A stretch of DNA of 64,000 bases from contig CAJTTB010000009.1 in the NCBI GenBank assembly GCA_910579175.1, forward strand, positions 46,567-110,566, written 5' to 3'. Shown piece after piece: positions 61,293 to 64,000 of this stretch. Numbering within the stretch: position 1 is the first letter of the stretch; each line of letters opens with the position of its first letter. The stretch is from an uncultured Oscillospiraceae bacterium. GTDB taxonomy: Bacteria; Bacillota; Clostridia; Oscillospirales; Ruminococcaceae. A program made the position numbers and the translations under genes. The notes under the pieces were generated by a model. That model was not told the DNA's origin and ran no database searches. It was given only the letters and a program-made list of their open reading frames with translations.

Positions 61293-63320
61293 GTGCAATT
61301 CATAGAAAACAAAAAACTTGCTACACGAATCGGGATTATTACAACCATTATAAGCTTAGCAGGAATGACACTGCTCTGGTTGGTTGTATCCACCAATGCC
61401 GCTTCTGTGGTCAAAAATGATATTACCAACCAAATGACCGACGCTGTCGAATCCAGAGCCGCTATTATTGATGAATATGTCCTTTCTGCCGAGGAATATA
61501 TGTCCGCTTTTGCTCTGGCCAGTGAGGTTCATGACCTGCTTCTCAACCCCCATGATCCTACGTTGTTACAGCAAGCTCAAAAGTATACTGAGGATTTTGC
61601 CTCCATCAAAGGCGTTTTTGAAGGGCTTTACATTGCTACTCCAGAAACCCATGTACTAACACATATCTCTCAGGATGCTATCGGTATGACCACCAGGTCA
61701 GGGGAATCTCTGAAAACCTTTCAGGATACAATCCTCTCTCGGCATGAACTGACAAATTTAGGAGTTATGAAATCTCCTGGTACTGGTAGCATGATTTTGT
61801 CTATGTATTATCCTATCTTTGAGGGCGAACAGTGCATCGGTTATGTGGGAGCTGGTGTATATGCTAGCCATCTTATTGACTCGCTATTGAATCTGGATAT
61901 TAAAGGGCTACCCAACAGCGAGTATGTATTCTTAACTGTAGACACAGGTGTCTATCTCTATCATGAAGATGATGCACTTTTAAACACTGAGACCACCGAT
62001 ATAGGATATCAAGAGATTATCCAACGCCTTCGAGAAGACGACAGCACCCAAGCCAGTACATATTCCTACCGAGATGAAAATGGGGTCAGACAGCTGGTAG
62101 TTTATAAATATCTAAAAGATCGTGACTGGGTCTTTATGGTCCGAGACAATGCCGCAGAAGTTTATGTCGCTGTGACTAATGTGCGTGTTTTGGTGGGTGT
62201 ACTGTGTGCAGCTGTGGCTGTTACCGTTATTCTCATTACACTTTTGATACTGCGCCGTGAAGGCAAAGATTTGATGATGGTAGAACAGGCTATCAGCTCT
62301 CTAGGGGATCTAAATCTCTCTGCTGACAAGGAGTTGGAACTTTTCTATAGTCGATCAGATGAGATTGGTCTGATAGCCCAAACCACCCATCGGGTTTGTA
62401 CCTGTCTGCGAAAGACCATCGATGATGTAGGTCGTATCCTGAGCGAGATAGCTGATGGCAATCTCGCTGTTGATGTTACCGCAAATGAATCCTATTATAT
62501 TGGGGACTTCAAAGTTTTATCCGCAAGTCTGCAATCTATCCATGCGAATCTGGTGAATATCATTCGCGATATCTCTCAGGTAGCTGGTGAAGTAGATACC
62601 AGCGCGGAACTGGTATCTTCAGGAGCCCAGGCGTTAGCCCAAGGTACTGTAGAACAGGCTACCTCTGTTGATGGGCTTATGTCAAATATGACAGCCATTA
62701 CCGCTCAGATTCAAACCAGCACCGTGCGCTGTGGCAGTGCCAGAGAATTAGTGGATCGAGCTACTGGATATACAGCTGAGGCAGACACCAAGATGGAACA
62801 CTTAACTGCTGCTACCAGAAATATCAACCAGTCCTCTAGCCAAATTGGCACCATTATCAAAACCATTGAAGACATAGCGTTCCAAACCAACATTCTGTCT
62901 TTGAATGCAGGCGTAGAGGCTGCTAGAGCTGGAACGGCAGGAAAAGGGTTTTCTGTAGTTGCAGATGAGGTCCGAAGTTTGGCTGCCAAATCCGCCGAAG
63001 CTGCGCAGAATACCAACATTCTTATCAGCCACTCTATTCAGAGTGCCAAGACTGGAGCGGAATCTACAGATCAAGTTGTTGCCGCTATGCAGGTTATCAA
63101 CGATTGTATCCAATCTATCAAATCGCTGATGAATGAAATCGCCGCTGCTAGTGTTCAGCAGTCGGAAATGATTTCTCTGGTCGAAAACGGAATCAAGGAA
63201 ATATCCACAGTGGTTCAAGATAATTCCATGGCAGCAGAAAAAAGTGCGTTGGTCTCTAAGGAACTATCTCAACAGGCGCGGACACTCAACAGTCTTATTA
63301 GCCGCTTTCGCATTCAATAA
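61293..63320 (+). CDS. Methyl-accepting chemotaxis protein with Cache sensor
   Basis: A 675-aa transducer. TM1 (about 12-31), a double-Cache-type extracellular sensor (about 35-290), TM2 (about 296-318), a HAMP region (about 320-375) and a cytoplasmic signalling domain (about 430-675) appear in order. The hairpin tip includes DIAFQTNILSLNAGVEAARAG and VVADEVRSLAAKSAEAA. The C terminus (SLISRFRIQ) has no CheR-binding pentapeptide. It starts with GTG at 61293 behind GGAGGAG. Its GC content is above that of the chromosomal genes. No other chemotaxis or flagellar gene is in the window. Residues about 35-118 are duplicated at 59070-59324. Confidence 0.95.
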   Translation: MQFIENKKLATRIGIITTIISLAGMTLLWLVVSTNAASVVKNDITNQMTDAVESRAAIIDEYVLSAEEYMSAFALASEVHDLLLNPHDPTLLQQAQKYTEDFASIKGVFEGLYIATPETHVLTHISQDAIGMTTRSGESLKTFQDTILSRHELTNLGVMKSPGTGSMILSMYYPIFEGEQCIGYVGAGVYASHLIDSLLNLDIKGLPNSEYVFLTVDTGVYLYHEDDALLNTETTDIGYQEIIQRLREDDSTQASTYSYRDENGVRQLVVYKYLKDRDWVFMVRDNAAEVYVAVTNVRVLVGVLCAAVAVTVILITLLILRREGKDLMMVEQAISSLGDLNLSADKELELFYSRSDEIGLIAQTTHRVCTCLRKTIDDVGRILSEIADGNLAVDVTANESYYIGDFKVLSASLQSIHANLVNIIRDISQVAGEVDTSAELVSSGAQALAQGTVEQATSVDGLMSNMTAITAQIQTSTVRCGSARELVDRATGYTAEADTKMEHLTAATRNINQSSSQIGTIIKTIEDIAFQTNILSLNAGVEAARAGTAGKGFSVVADEVRSLAAKSAEAAQNTNILISHSIQSAKTGAESTDQVVAAMQVINDCIQSIKSLMNEIAAASVQQSEMISLVENGIKEISTVVQDNSMAAEKSALVSKELSQQARTLNSLISRFRIQ

Positions 63321-63407
63321 ATAACTTTTTGATGTTTCTTTGTAGAAAAACCATAATTTCATTTTTGAATAGTGAATAAAAGTCAGACTTTTTACATCAG
63401 GCATTAA

Positions 63408-63456
63408 AAAAACATCAGGCACAAAGATATTTGCTTTGTGCCTGATGTTTTTTATT
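63408..63456 (+). terminator. Terminator of the chemotaxis receptor gene
   Basis: AAACATCAGGCACAAAG and CTTTGTGCCTGATGTTT form a 17-bp perfect stem followed by a T-rich tract. Confidence 0.92.
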
Positions 63457-63551
63457 TTTTTAAATTCCTATTCATCCATCCCAAAATCTTATAGCTTCCT
63501 TTCACAACAATTTTAGAAGTATTGATAAGAACCCTTGTGTAAACTTATTTG

Positions 63552-63842
63552 TCAATTGGTTTCATGGTCGGGAAGACCAAATCGGAGCACTAATACCCGT
63601 TCCGAAGGAAGCTTGTCACAAAGCAGCATTGGCAGATAGGCGTGTGGCGTGTTGGCATACATCCCCATCTTTTCAGATGCATAGTACATATACGCCCTTG
63701 CTATATGCATATTACGAAGAAAATCCGTATCATCTTTGGCACTCAATGGTGAACAGATATAGGCACGCTTTCTGCATCTGTCATTTTTCAGGAACTGCAT
63801 TTCCAAACGCTGTTCCCAACTTTCATTAAAAATAGTATTCAT
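63552..63842 (-). CDS. Conjugative-element DUF4406/DUF7768-like protein, C-terminally truncated
   Basis: A protein of about 96 aa. RAYICSPLSAKDDTDFLRN and ARAYMYYASEKMG match a nucleoside 2-deoxyribosyltransferase-like protein commonly carried by Tn1549-like elements, as recalled. The family usually continues past VLRFGL for about 50 more residues. Here it ends as VLRFGLPDHETN and a stop, so the 3' part is lost near 63560-63575. The ATG at 63842 is preferred (GGAGG 9 nt upstream); ATG 63857 overlaps the upstream stop. Confidence 0.65.
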   Translation of the reverse strand: MNTIFNESWEQRLEMQFLKNDRCRKRAYICSPLSAKDDTDFLRNMHIARAYMYYASEKMGMYANTPHAYLPMLLCDKLPSERVLVLRFGLPDHETN

Positions 63843-63856
63843 AAGCATTTCCTCCA

Positions 63857-64000
63857 TTAAATCGGCTGTACCGATACTTTAACTTTCCTGCTTTCCGAAG
63901 CCTTCAGGACATCCGCATATACTGTCGGATATTTTTCCTTCAAAGCCTTTGAATCCGGTCGGCGGGTTGTTTTTGTGATGAAATCAATCAGGAGCTTATC
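63857..64000 (-). CDS. C-terminal end of a YqaJ-like recombinase (partial)
   Basis: The frame is open from the window edge to a TAA at 63857-63859. The 47 visible residues include TTRRPDSKALKEKYPTVYA and SESRKVKVSVQ. They resemble the C terminus of YqaJ-type viral recombinase/lambda exonuclease proteins, in which a TRRxxDSK...SRxFKVK pattern is common. It overlaps the next gene's possible upstream ATG (TAATG), as in conjugative-element gene strings. The start lies outside the window. Confidence 0.55.
   Translation of the reverse strand, partial: DKLLIDFITKTTRRPDSKALKEKYPTVYADVLKASESRKVKVSVQPI

Noticed and set aside
1..64000. CRISPR arrays, complete insertion sequences, prophage
   Set aside because: No regularly spaced repeats, transposase, phage structural or integrase genes were seen in the window.

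Overview
The window looks like a chromosome segment of a low-GC, anaerobic, gut-type Clostridia (Lachnospiraceae-like). This is inferred from the AT-rich sequence, strong AGGAGG-type ribosome binding sites, TTGACA/TATAAT promoters, a complete anaerobic cobalamin pathway with a CbiK chelatase, a VanW protein, a TipAS-type MerR regulator, a YesM/YesN-regulated sugar ABC transporter and pieces of Tn1549/Tn916-like conjugative elements. No 16S gene is present, so genus cannot be given.

Layout. 1-6.3 kb: housekeeping genes on the minus strand (Na/Pi cotransporter with PhoU domain, flavin reductase, FkbM methyltransferase, MazG-like hydrolase, ABC-F ATPase). 6.4-7.7 kb: tRNA-Leu and a GNAT protein fused to an immunity-like domain. 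7.8-23.7 kb: 18 minus-strand cobalamin genes (cbiD to cbiC), tightly packed and apparently read from one TTGACA-N17-TACAAT promoter. The 5' leader is only about 40 nt, and no B12 riboswitch is visible. 24.0-28.8 kb (plus strand): a LytTR regulator with a degenerate receiver, a Cache-GGDEF-EAL protein with a dead GGDEF and intact EAL, an unrecognised 70-aa protein, the cobaltochelatase CbiK missing from the main cluster, and a GNAT. 28.9-38 kb: tRNA-Glu, a membrane-anchored XRE regulator, a frameshifted VOC gene, GNAT, MATE, a zinc alcohol dehydrogenase, a TipAS MerR gene with its own 19-bp-spacer promoter, VanW, and degenerate repeats. 38-47.5 kb: ruvX, a phosphatase, pyrDK, two immunity-like genes, a methyltransferase, a MurT/GatD-like pair whose GatD lacks the catalytic Cys, then pyrF and pyrC. 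48-57.9 kb: ilvD and a sugar-uptake locus (isomerase, two permeases, lipoprotein) divergent from its YesM/YesN two-component system. 58-64 kb: accessory DNA with a 255-bp near-perfect copy of part of a chemotaxis receptor gene, an unrecognised 296-aa protein, the full receptor gene, and a truncated conjugative-element gene followed by the end of a YqaJ-like recombinase.

The most unusual items are: the MurT/GatD pair with Thr94 in place of the nucleophile Cys; two complementary CobU paralogues, each lacking the motif the other keeps; the split layout of the cobalamin pathway, with CbiK beside a small unknown protein and a c-di-GMP enzyme; the duplicated receptor sensor segment; and orphan immunity-like genes, one fused to an acetyltransferase.
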